Source: Acidobacteriaceae bacterium (lineage in GTDB: Bacteria > Acidobacteriota > Terriglobia > Terriglobales > Acidobacteriaceae). Taken from it: 64,000 nt of DNA. The stretch covers positions 31,441 through 95,440 of the forward strand of contig PLBE01000225.1 of assembly GCA_003134435.1 (NCBI GenBank), in the 5' to 3' direction. Both the position numbers and the translations under genes were made by a program. This document shows positions 34,775-42,406 of this stretch, piece after piece. The notes beneath the pieces are model-generated. The model searched no databases and was not told the DNA's origin. It saw nothing but the letters and a program-made list of their open reading frames with translations. How positions within the stretch are numbered: position 1 is the first letter of the stretch; every line of letters begins with the position of its first letter.

Positions 34775-34826
34775 GGGGTGCAACTCCTCGCGCTTGAGAA
34801 GAAGGCCCCGCTACCCAACTGCCGAC
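34775..34826 (+). repeat. Imperfect direct repeat, right copy
   Basis: GGGGTGCAACTCCTCGCG and AACTGCCGAC, matching the left copy at 32815-32863. The remainder of 34381-34899 outside this and the GloVer remnant holds no recognisable gene. Confidence 0.5.
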
Positions 34827-34899
34827 GCGCAAGCTGCAAGCGGGTATCCAGAGATCGTTCGTATCGAGAGCAGCCGCGGAAAGCATCTTGGTCGAGAAC

Positions 34900-37146
34900 T
34901 TAGGCCGTATCGATGCGAACTTTCGCCGCCAGCGTCCAAGGCTTCCCATCGAAATGCCCGGGCAGCGCGAGGCCAAACAGTTTTAGGATCGTGGGCGCCA
35001 CATCCACAATCGCGGGCTTGTCCGCGATGAACTTGTGGCTTGAAAACAGAACTCCAGGAACCAGCCGCGGGTCGATGCAGTGGTCGCCGCTCCAGGCCTT
35101 GGTATTGTCCTCAAAAATCTGCCCGGTAACTTTACCCATCACCGAATCCCACGATGCCCGATACCCCGCGCCATAGCCGACAATCAGGTCCGGAGAATTC
35201 TCGGTATAGGGTCCGCGATAAACATTGTCGGCAATAAATACGCCCGTGATCCCAACCGCGCCGGAAGCCGGATCGACCAGGCCGTTGAGGCCCTTCTGCA
35301 GTTCGTCTTTCAGCGCCTCGGCTTCCGCCGGATCGACAATTCCCTGTTTCTCACGGCCTTTGATATTCAGATAAAGTCCGTTGAGGCCCATGGTGTAAGC
35401 CCGGGTGCGCGACCAATCCACGTCCTCGAACCAGTCCCCGCTCTCGGTCTTGCCTTCTTTCAGCGCAAGGTATCCGTTCTGGTACAGCCACGCATTCACG
35501 TTCATGCAGCGCGCAAACGACTTGAACCCGTGATCCGAGATCACCATCAGCAGGGTGTCGTCGTCGATTTTTTCCATCACGCGCCCGATCAGGCGATCCA
35601 TGCGCTCGTACAGATCCTGAATCACCGGCGGATGCTGGCTGTGCGGCACATCCCGCGCCGCCGGATGGTCCTCTTCCAGATAGCGCCAGAACATATGCTG
35701 CACGCGGTCCGTCGTATCGAAGACGCATGTGCACAGCCCCTGCCTGGTTTTATCGAGCGCATCAAAGAGCATGCGCTCGCGATCTTCGTGATTGCCGTAA
35801 GCCTGCGCCAGAAACGCATCGTCATCGAGCACATGCTCGTTGAGCGCCCACGTGTCTTCCGCCAGGCCGAGCGTGGCATACGGCCCGAAAAGCTTCGCCA
35901 AATAAATTGAATACGTCACCGGGTGCGAAATGGGCAGGTCGGGATGCCCGGGATCGATGTTCACCGGCGTTACGTAGATCTCAACCTCCGGTGACACTCC
36001 CTTGAGATAGAAGCGGCAAATGCCGTGTGCCGTGAAACCCATGCCCGCCTTGAATTCCGCCGGAAGCCACTCGGAGTATTCTCCGATTTTCAGCGTGAAT
36101 TTTTCGGAACCAAACACGAAGCGCGCCGATTTTGATCCCAGCTCCGGTCGAATCTCAAAATCCGCGCGCAGTTCGCCGGCTTTCTCCACCAGTGGATTGT
36201 CCGGCCCGGGAACATAGGACCGGCACACTCCGTTCTTGCGCTCGATGGGCACACGCACCCCGCCTTCGCGGAACCTGTCTTCCGAAGCGCGAGTCGTACA
36301 CAGGCAAAACGTGCCTTGGCTGCCCTTCAAGTCGGGCACGCACATCCCGGAAAGCAGCACCCCCTGAAACTTCTCCGGCGGAAAGGTGACGGGAACGCGA
36401 ATCACCGAACTAAAAATCCCCGCATTGCCCAGCCAGTGCCAGAACGGCGTGCCTTTGCGCATCGCCTTGATTTCTGTCTTGCCGAAGGGGATCGAATACT
36501 TGCCAATCTTGATGTGCCGCTTCGGCCCCTTGATTTCAGCCGACGAAAGATAAGGAAGATAGTTGCTGGTATCGCGCGCCAGAAAATCGTAAATGTTGTG
36601 CTTGCCGGGATTGACCCCCGTCATGAACGTCGACCACGCCACTGGGGAAATTGCCGGAAACGTCGTACGCAATCTGCTGAAGGTTCCCTTTTCCCGCAAC
36701 TTCGACAGGTTCGGCAGCCGGCCTTCTTTCATGAAACGCTCGGCGAGTTCCGGATCCATGCCATCGAAACCCAAAATTACCGCGCGCTCAAAAGTGGCCT
36801 TTCCATACGCATTGCGCCGACGGATGAAGCGAAACAACTGGCGGAATGGCCAAGTGACCAGCGCATAGAACGAGTAGAGAAATGCCACAAAAATCGCCCA
36901 GAACGATGACAATACCGCAAATCCCGCCCCCGGCCCGGCGTAAGCGTGCGCAAGCGTAGGCAAGAAAATGAGGACCAGCAAGAGAACCCGTGTGGTGCGG
37001 ACACTCTTGTCCGCGAAATGCCTTCGCTGGCAATAAAGTGGCGAGAGCGAAAAGCCGTACCCCAACTTGGTAGCCGATGCCGGCAGGCGGACAAGCCTGC
37101 CCTGAGCATAGTCCAATCGAGCGATCGCCTCCCACATTCGATTCAT
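34900..37146 (-). CDS. Membrane-anchored alkaline-phosphatase-superfamily phosphodiesterase
   Basis: 748 aa. After an odd N-terminus there are hydrophobic segments (VLLLVLIFLPTLAHAYAGPG and AIFVAFLYSFYALVTWPFRQ), then a type I phosphodiesterase/nucleotide pyrophosphatase domain: metal Asp in VILGFDGMDPELAERFM, likely nucleophile Ser in AISPVAWSTFMTG, SDHGFKSFARC, and GDHCID near the end. All metal ligands appear present. The start is ATG 37146, whose ATGA overlaps the stop of the membrane protein gene, so translation is coupled. Between that start and the first helix are two REP-like palindromes, coding residues such as HFADKSVRTTR. It is a paralogue of 38356-40350. The substrate (nucleotide, phospholipid or glycan phosphodiester) is unknown. 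Confidence 0.87.
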   Translation of the reverse strand: MNRMWEAIARLDYAQGRLVRLPASATKLGYGFSLSPLYCQRRHFADKSVRTTRVLLLVLIFLPTLAHAYAGPGAGFAVLSSFWAIFVAFLYSFYALVTWPFRQLFRFIRRRNAYGKATFERAVILGFDGMDPELAERFMKEGRLPNLSKLREKGTFSRLRTTFPAISPVAWSTFMTGVNPGKHNIYDFLARDTSNYLPYLSSAEIKGPKRHIKIGKYSIPFGKTEIKAMRKGTPFWHWLGNAGIFSSVIRVPVTFPPEKFQGVLLSGMCVPDLKGSQGTFCLCTTRASEDRFREGGVRVPIERKNGVCRSYVPGPDNPLVEKAGELRADFEIRPELGSKSARFVFGSEKFTLKIGEYSEWLPAEFKAGMGFTAHGICRFYLKGVSPEVEIYVTPVNIDPGHPDLPISHPVTYSIYLAKLFGPYATLGLAEDTWALNEHVLDDDAFLAQAYGNHEDRERMLFDALDKTRQGLCTCVFDTTDRVQHMFWRYLEEDHPAARDVPHSQHPPVIQDLYERMDRLIGRVMEKIDDDTLLMVISDHGFKSFARCMNVNAWLYQNGYLALKEGKTESGDWFEDVDWSRTRAYTMGLNGLYLNIKGREKQGIVDPAEAEALKDELQKGLNGLVDPASGAVGITGVFIADNVYRGPYTENSPDLIVGYGAGYRASWDSVMGKVTGQIFEDNTKAWSGDHCIDPRLVPGVLFSSHKFIADKPAIVDVAPTILKLFGLALPGHFDGKPWTLAAKVRIDTA
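36997..37014. repeat. REP-like palindrome inside the phosphodiesterase gene
   Basis: GCGGACA-CTCT-TGTCCGC, a perfect 7-bp stem, with the flank GTCCGCGAAATG shared with the copy at 29857. It is translated as part of the N-terminal extension. Confidence 0.75.
37082..37101. repeat. Second REP-like palindrome inside the phosphodiesterase gene
   Basis: GGCAGGC-GGACAA-GCCTGCC is a perfect 7-bp stem, 67 bases from the first. Both lie within the first 50 codons of the gene. Confidence 0.75.
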
Positions 37147-37991
37147 ATCTGGATCCCCAGCAATTCCTTGAAAATAAATCCTGCGACCATCGACAAGATA
37201 AAGAACAACCAAATCCAGTTCATGCCATAACCCGCGACCTCGATATTGCGATCCGGGTAATTGATCGAAATGGACTCGATCGGACTCTTCTCCGGCAGAG
37301 CCGGTTCGGCCGACGAGAACATACGCTCCCAGAATCGTCCCCGCAACCGAACCGTCGAAATTCTCGGCAAATCACTCCCTACGCAAACCGCCTTGGTGGC
37401 GCTTTGTCCGGCGGCGACGATCTTCAGCTCATATTCTCCGTCTTTTGTGCCGGCCAGGCGCCAGACTACTTCGTTGTCGGCATCGATGTGTACCGGCGGC
37501 GCCGTCATCGTGATTTCAGGCGGCAACTCCAACGTAACCTTGTTCATTGCATCGACTGCCATCGACGCGTCGGCCGCCTTCGCATTCGACGATTGCTCAC
37601 CCAGGTGTACGGTCAAAAGGAAAGGCGCATTCACCGGCAGCGGAGTTTGTCCCAGATAACGATCGATCTGCACCATCAGCAGGGTAATCGGAATGATGAC
37701 GTACAGCAGCGGCTTGAATGCCAGTTTCAGGTAGCTCCCCGTACCACGCAGGATCTTGCCATAAGATCCCATCACCACCGGAATCTGGTCGCGATACAGG
37801 CGCACCGCCAGCAAATGCGCTTTCAGTTGATCCTTCGCCCTGCTGATCGCCTTCTGGTCCGAGGTGTAGCCGAACAAAACCACCATCAGCAATCCCACCA
37901 CCAGCGACAACACCACCACAATCGCCAGTGGACTGGTCAGCGGAGAGAAACGGAACGCCGCGATTGCCTCGGCATGAGCAACCATGGTCAT
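37143..37991 (-). CDS. Three-helix membrane protein resembling EMC3/TMCO1/DUF106 insertases
   Basis: 282 aa. Helix 1 is SPLAIVVVLSLVVGLLMVVL. A basic amphipathic stretch (TSDQKAISRAKDQLKAHLLA) follows, then helix 2, FKPLLYVIIPITLLMVQIDR. About 115 residues of beta-rich extracytoplasmic domain come next (LELPPEITMTAPPVHIDADN). Helix 3 closes the protein (NWIWLFFILSMVAGFIFKEL). Helix, charged hairpin, KP-x-L-helix and final helix is the plan of the Oxa1 superfamily branch EMC3/TMCO1/DUF106; this is my reading and not a database match. ATG 37991 is given; a TTG at 38012 directly after the upstream stop is an alternative. Both sides are coupled to neighbours. Confidence 0.7.
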   Translation of the reverse strand: MTMVAHAEAIAAFRFSPLTSPLAIVVVLSLVVGLLMVVLFGYTSDQKAISRAKDQLKAHLLAVRLYRDQIPVVMGSYGKILRGTGSYLKLAFKPLLYVIIPITLLMVQIDRYLGQTPLPVNAPFLLTVHLGEQSSNAKAADASMAVDAMNKVTLELPPEITMTAPPVHIDADNEVVWRLAGTKDGEYELKIVAAGQSATKAVCVGSDLPRISTVRLRGRFWERMFSSAEPALPEKSPIESISINYPDRNIEVAGYGMNWIWLFFILSMVAGFIFKELLGIQI

Positions 37992-38013
37992 AGGATTGGA
38001 GAGAACGCTCAAG

Positions 38014-38217
38014 CTACTCGATGTACCCTAATCCGCGCAGGCGTTTCTGGATCTCCTCTTTCGAAGTGCCGCTCTCGTCCGGCAGAATTTTCTTGGTTTC
38101 TTTTTCCAGCATGTGGATTACGAATTCGTCGATCGATTCGTACCCCGCGGCGTCCGAACACTGCTTGACCTTCTCCAGCAGTTCGCCTTCGATTTTAACT
38201 TTGTGCGAGCCAAACAT
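38014..38217 (-). CDS. Small ribbon-helix-helix-like protein (67 aa)
   Basis: Begins MFGSHKVKIEGELLEKVKQC, then AAGYESIDEFVIHMLEKETK and a tail ending SKEEIQKRLRGLGYIE. The first 40 residues have the strand-helix-helix pattern of RHH proteins, where EFV-x-H-x-LEKE is helix B. The tail pattern, with paired charges and GLGYIE, could bind a partner. It precedes the three-helix membrane protein by a few bases and follows the second phosphodiesterase gene, so it belongs to this block. GGGAGAA lies just before ATG 38217, which decides the start over 38247. A DNA-binding role is possible, not shown. Confidence 0.7.
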   Translation of the reverse strand: MFGSHKVKIEGELLEKVKQCSDAAGYESIDEFVIHMLEKETKKILPDESGTSKEEIQKRLRGLGYIE

Positions 38218-38250
38218 GATATTCTCCCGTTCGTGATAGCCAAGCACATT

Positions 38251-38282
38251 TTGTCATCCTGAGCGAAGCGAAGGACCTGCTG
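38251..38282. repeat. Dispersed CATCCTGAGCGAAGCGAAGG element
   Basis: TTGTCATCCTGAGCGAAGCG continues AAGGACCTGC. A close copy in the other orientation (CATCCCGAGCGAAGCGAGGG plus ATCTGC) is at 59279-59307. Sequences of this kind are scattered between genes in several phyla; here it lies between the small RHH-like gene and the second phosphodiesterase gene. Confidence 0.7.
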
Positions 38283-38355
38283 TTTCGCGTACTGATGAAA
38301 AAACGGTTCGCTTCGCTCGTAATCGCAAGTTTATAAACCCGACCCGCGCTGTTTC

Positions 38356-40350
38356 CTAGCGCCCCTGAAACACCGACTGCCCCATCATGTCCTTCGTTTT
38401 TGCGATTCCGAATTCCGAAAGAATCGTGGGCGCAATATCCGTCAGCGCCGGACTCACCGCTGCAATCTTGCGGTTGCTCAACAGCACTCCCGGCACTTTA
38501 GTGAAGTCCATGCAGTGATCGCCGCTCCAGGCGTTCGTGTTGTCCTCAAGCACGTCCGCCGGAAATGCTCCCAAAATCGTTTTCCATCCCGCGCGATACC
38601 CGCGGTTGTAACCAACCAGTGCATCCGGCCCAGTGCGCGCATAGGGCCCCTGATAGGCCTCGCTGGCAAAGTCAATTCTCGTGATCACCTGCGATCCGTC
38701 TTTGGGGTCGCGAATCTCCAAAAGCTTCTGCCGAATTTCCCGCAACAGCGCGTCGGCCGGGGCGCCCGATTCGACAATGCCCTCGCGCTCGCGTCCGCGC
38801 ACATTCAGATAAAGTCCGTTCAATCCCAGCCCATACGCGCGCGTGCGGCTCCAATCGACATCGGCGAAGGGCTCACTCGCTTCTCCGCTGGCGCCTTCTT
38901 TCCGCGCGATGTAGCCGTTGTTCAATAACCAGGTGTTCAGATTAAACGAGTGCCGGTAAGGTGCAAATCCATGGTCCGAAAGCACGAGCAGCGTCGTATT
39001 GTCGTCAACCCTTGGCATTACCTCGCCGAGCACCTGATCGATCTGCTCATAAAATTCCTCCAGCGCCGACCCGTACTGGGCAGCCTGCGCGGCATCATAC
39101 GCAGGACTTTGCGGATCGGTCAGCCGCCATAGCATGTGCCCGTTCAGATCAAGGCTGGAAAAATAAAAGAAGAAGACTCCTTCGCGAAATTTCGGGAATT
39201 CCGCATCGAACGCGCGCCTGTGTTCGGTGAGCACAGTGTGCGCCTGCTCCAGATACTCCTTGTCGTCAAGCACGCCCGCGGTTAGCGCCTTGGTGTCTTC
39301 CGCAATCCCCTGGGTATGGTATTCGCCAATCTGTCTCGCCAGATCGCGCGAATAGCCCGACGGCGTGGAAATGGGCAGAGCGGGATCTTTCGGATCAATA
39401 TTGATCGGCGATACGTAAAGTTGAAAGCGAGGATGAGTCTGCTTGAGATAAAACCGGCAGATCCCTCTCACATTGCCGATCACTGGCATGAGCTCGAACT
39501 CCACCGGAACCCATCCACTCCATTCCCCTTCCTTCAGAATGAACCGCTGGTCTTCGACGCTAAGGCGTGCCACCGGCTCCAGCGGATCCACGTCAACCGT
39601 GAAAGGCTCGGTAGAGGGAGGCGCATTCTTGCGAAACGTATTGTCCGGCCCGATGAGATCACTCGCAACCCGATTACTCTTCACTTCCACCTGTATTACT
39701 TCTCCACCCTCGACCGCTCCCGCTGCCGCCGTCGGATCATCGGTATAGAACGTGAACGTGCCATACGTTCCGCGCAGATCGGGCGTGCCCATGCCGGAAA
39801 GAGTCTTCCCTTTCGCCGCGATGGGCGGGAAGTTTGCCGGAATGCGGTAAACATAATTCGGCACGCGATGTTCGTCCAGAATTTCCCAGAAAGCCTTGCC
39901 GTGCCGCAACTGTTCCGCCGATCCGCTGCCCAGCGGAATCACCCAACTCCCCAGATGGATGCTGCGCTTCGGGCCTTCGACCTTCGACGTGGAAAAATAG
40001 AGCTGAAACGTCTTCGGATCGCGATGGATGAAGTCGAAGATGCCGTGTTCGCCCGCATTCATTCCGGTAATCAGGTTGGACCACGCCACCGGGCTTTGCG
40101 GCGGAATGCTGGTCGTCAAACGACGGAACGACCCCTGCGCCGCCAGTCGTGCGAAATTCGGCATCTTGCCCTCGCCCATGAACTTTGTCAGCAGGTCAGG
40201 ATCGAGGCCGTCGATGCCCAGGATGATCAGCTTCCTGGAAGAGACGGCCCGGCCGCGCACCAGTTGGCAGCACACGAACAGGCTCAAAGCAGCCCCGCAC
40301 AAACCCAGCAGGCACACCAACCGCACACGTTTTCCGAAGGGCAGAGTCAC
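38356..40350 (-). CDS. Exported alkaline-phosphatase-superfamily phosphodiesterase (paralogue)
   Basis: 664 aa with a signal anchor or signal peptide (VCLLGLCGAALSLFVCC). The domain is the same as in 34900-37146: LIILGIDGLDPDLLTKFMGE, PPQSPVAWSNLITGMNAGEH with the nucleophile Ser, LVLSDHGFAPYRHSFNLNTW, and NAWSGDHCMDFTKVPGVLLS. Both proteins share FYLK near residue 310 and NIDP soon after, so they are paralogues made by duplication. It is the first gene of the block phosphodiesterase / RHH-like / EMC3-like / phosphodiesterase. Here no N-terminal extension is seen. Substrate unknown. Confidence 0.87.
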   Translation of the reverse strand: MTLPFGKRVRLVCLLGLCGAALSLFVCCQLVRGRAVSSRKLIILGIDGLDPDLLTKFMGEGKMPNFARLAAQGSFRRLTTSIPPQSPVAWSNLITGMNAGEHGIFDFIHRDPKTFQLYFSTSKVEGPKRSIHLGSWVIPLGSGSAEQLRHGKAFWEILDEHRVPNYVYRIPANFPPIAAKGKTLSGMGTPDLRGTYGTFTFYTDDPTAAAGAVEGGEVIQVEVKSNRVASDLIGPDNTFRKNAPPSTEPFTVDVDPLEPVARLSVEDQRFILKEGEWSGWVPVEFELMPVIGNVRGICRFYLKQTHPRFQLYVSPINIDPKDPALPISTPSGYSRDLARQIGEYHTQGIAEDTKALTAGVLDDKEYLEQAHTVLTEHRRAFDAEFPKFREGVFFFYFSSLDLNGHMLWRLTDPQSPAYDAAQAAQYGSALEEFYEQIDQVLGEVMPRVDDNTTLLVLSDHGFAPYRHSFNLNTWLLNNGYIARKEGASGEASEPFADVDWSRTRAYGLGLNGLYLNVRGREREGIVESGAPADALLREIRQKLLEIRDPKDGSQVITRIDFASEAYQGPYARTGPDALVGYNRGYRAGWKTILGAFPADVLEDNTNAWSGDHCMDFTKVPGVLLSNRKIAAVSPALTDIAPTILSEFGIAKTKDMMGQSVFQGR

Positions 40351-40550
40351 TTTCAGTCGGTCACCTTAAATATAGATTTGTATGTACGATCCGCAAAATA
40401 TTGGTCCGGCTTCCTGGCTCTGGCTAACGATGGGCAACGATTGCGACATCACCACGAGTTTGGGGTCTCGCGGAGCAGGTTCATAAATTGTACAAGGAGT
40501 TGCAGAGACGTCAATACCGCTGATTTTGACAGCGACTCTCGACCGCGGCT

Positions 40551-40580
40551 TTGAGCAATCTATCAGAAACCCTTTACACT
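40551..40580 (+). promoter_or_regulatory. Sigma70-type promoter for the sulfatase-fold gene, near-leaderless
   Basis: TTGAGC (40551-40556), 18-bp spacer, TACACT (40575-40580). The expected start of transcription, about 40587, coincides with the ATG at 40588, so the mRNA would have almost no leader. Confidence 0.45.
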
Positions 40581-40587
40581 CTGTGTC

Positions 40588-42309
40588 ATGAGCCCAACTG
40601 CCTCGACACGAGAAATCGTCATCCGAAAAATCCTCGCCGCCATGAGCGTCATCATGCTTGGTTGTTACTCCGCTGCGGCTGCGGCCAAACCCAACCTGGT
40701 GCTGATCACCCTTGACTCTGCCCGCGCCGACCGCATGGGCTTCCTCGGCGCCAAGGGCATCCTCACGCCCAACCTTGATCGCCTTGCAAAGGAAAGCATC
40801 GTCTTTGAACATGCCTATTCTCAGTCGCCGTCCAGCGTCGTTTCGCACGCTACCATTCTTTCCGGATCCTACCCTCAGAGCACCGGCATAAGCTCGATTG
40901 GCGGAGCCCTGTCGCCCGCGCTGCTCTATCTTCCCGACCTGCTGAAGGCGCAAGGCTTCCGGACCGCCGCCTTCGTTAGCTCCATCGATCTCGACCCGCA
41001 GAACGGCCTGGCCCAGGGCTTCGATCGCGGCTTTCAGACCTACGACGCGGGCTTTAAGCCGGCGTTACCCGGAGACTTGCGACCTCCCATCACGGAGCGC
41101 CCCGCGGACCTCGTGGTCGCGCGCGCCATCACCTGGCTCGACCACAATGCGCAAAGCCAGTTTTTTCTCTGGATTCATCTCCCCGGTGCGCGCGCGTCCG
41201 ATGCCGACATCGGCAAACTCATCGCCGCCTTGCAGCAGCGCAAACTCTACGCAAACACCGCCACCATCGTTCTCGCTGGCCACGGTGAAAGTCTCGGCGC
41301 CCACGGCGAAGAGACACACGGCATTTTTCTGTATGACGAAACCATCCACGTTCCACTGCTGCTAAGGCTCCCAGAAGGAGGGTCCACCGCGAAGCCTGCG
41401 GCAACGATCCGAGTCGCCGCGAAAGCCAGACTCGTCGACATCGCTCCTACCTTGCTTGAAATCGCCGCCATCCCAGTGCCGTCCCAAATGCAGGGACAAT
41501 CCCTGCTGCGCATCGCAAAAGCCGGTGGCGGGAACGGAAGCGTAAGCGACCAGCCCGTCTATTCCCGCAGCGATCTTCCCCAGCGCGGATTCGGCTGGAG
41601 CCCACTCGAGTCCTGGCGCGCGGGCAAGTACGTCTACATTCGCGCTCCCAAGCCCGAACTCTACGACGTGACCGCCGACCCCGCCGCCGCTCACAACCTG
41701 GCCCAGACCTCCAAGGCCACGCTCGACACCATGGCCGCGCAGCTCGACAATTTCGACCGCCATTTCAGCGGTGAGGCCGGCAAAGTTTCCGCGGAATTGA
41801 GTTCGTCCGAGATGCAGAAACTGGCCTCGCTCGGATACATCGGACTGCAAAAATCATCCGCCGCCGCTTCCACAGTCACCGGAACGGATCCCAAAGACAA
41901 AATAGCGACCGCCAATAAAGTGATTGCGGCGGCTTTGGCCAGCGAGCGGTCAAAATCAGATCCTGCCATTGTCACGCTGCAACAAGTTCTCTCCGCCGAT
42001 CCCTACCTCTATCTGGCCCAGTATGCCCTCGGAGTGGCGCTGGCCCGGAAGGCGCAATACACCGAGGCCGCGAAGCATCTGCACCAGGCAGTCGAACTCC
42101 AGCCCGACTCCGCCTGGGCCCATTTCGAGATCGGAGCCTGCCTCGTAAAGACCGGAGACTTCAAAACCGCCGTTGTTCATCTCGAAATCGCCGCCGGACG
42201 CCTGCCCGCTTTCGCCCCCGCACATCACTCGCTCGCCGAGGCCTACGAACATTTAGGACGAACCGAGGACGCGAAACGCGAACGCGCCCGAGCAACCAAT
42301 AACCCGTAG
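40588..42309 (+). CDS. Sulfatase-fold protein with TPR tail and degenerate active site
   Basis: 573 aa. After a signal peptide (ILAAMSVIMLGCYSAAAAAK), residues about 35-390 form a sulfatase/phosphoglycerol-transferase fold: LVLITLDSARADRMGFLGAK, AYSQSPSSVVSHATILSGSY and LYDVTADPAAAHNLAQ. The C-terminal 130 residues are tetratricopeptide-like (AQYALGVALARKAQYTEAAK, HLHQAVELQPDSAWAHFEIG). The formylglycine motif C/S-x-P-x-R is absent (SPSSVVSH), and the metal-site loop usually read as DHGE is AGHGESLGAHGEETHG, without Asp. The protein may act in binding or have altered chemistry. Related sulfatase-TPR proteins occur in Acidobacteriota. The start is ATG 40588; another is at 40642. Confidence 0.82.
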   Translation: MSPTASTREIVIRKILAAMSVIMLGCYSAAAAAKPNLVLITLDSARADRMGFLGAKGILTPNLDRLAKESIVFEHAYSQSPSSVVSHATILSGSYPQSTGISSIGGALSPALLYLPDLLKAQGFRTAAFVSSIDLDPQNGLAQGFDRGFQTYDAGFKPALPGDLRPPITERPADLVVARAITWLDHNAQSQFFLWIHLPGARASDADIGKLIAALQQRKLYANTATIVLAGHGESLGAHGEETHGIFLYDETIHVPLLLRLPEGGSTAKPAATIRVAAKARLVDIAPTLLEIAAIPVPSQMQGQSLLRIAKAGGGNGSVSDQPVYSRSDLPQRGFGWSPLESWRAGKYVYIRAPKPELYDVTADPAAAHNLAQTSKATLDTMAAQLDNFDRHFSGEAGKVSAELSSSEMQKLASLGYIGLQKSSAAASTVTGTDPKDKIATANKVIAAALASERSKSDPAIVTLQQVLSADPYLYLAQYALGVALARKAQYTEAAKHLHQAVELQPDSAWAHFEIGACLVKTGDFKTAVVHLEIAAGRLPAFAPAHHSLAEAYEHLGRTEDAKRERARATNNP

Positions 42310-42348
42310 TGTCGGCGAAAGCTGTAAACGGGTGACTATTCCGTCCGC

Positions 42349-42384
42349 AAAAAGCGACGGCCTGCAGCATTGCCGCAGGCCGTC
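42349..42384 (-). terminator. Intrinsic terminator of the second TonB receptor gene
   Basis: On the minus strand GACGGCCTGC-(9 nt)-GCAGGCCGTC, a perfect 10-bp stem, is followed by GCTTTTT. It lies 23 bases below the stop of the receptor gene; the plus-strand gene also ends here, so the hairpin may act on both. Confidence 0.8.
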
Positions 42385-42406
42385 GGGAAGGTAAAGCGTC
42401 AAGCCT

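Noticed and set aside
34900..37212. Longer start for the phosphodiesterase at 37212
   Set aside because: It would run 70 bases into the upstream gene; the ATG at 37146 overlaps the stop of that gene (ATGA), which fits coupling better.
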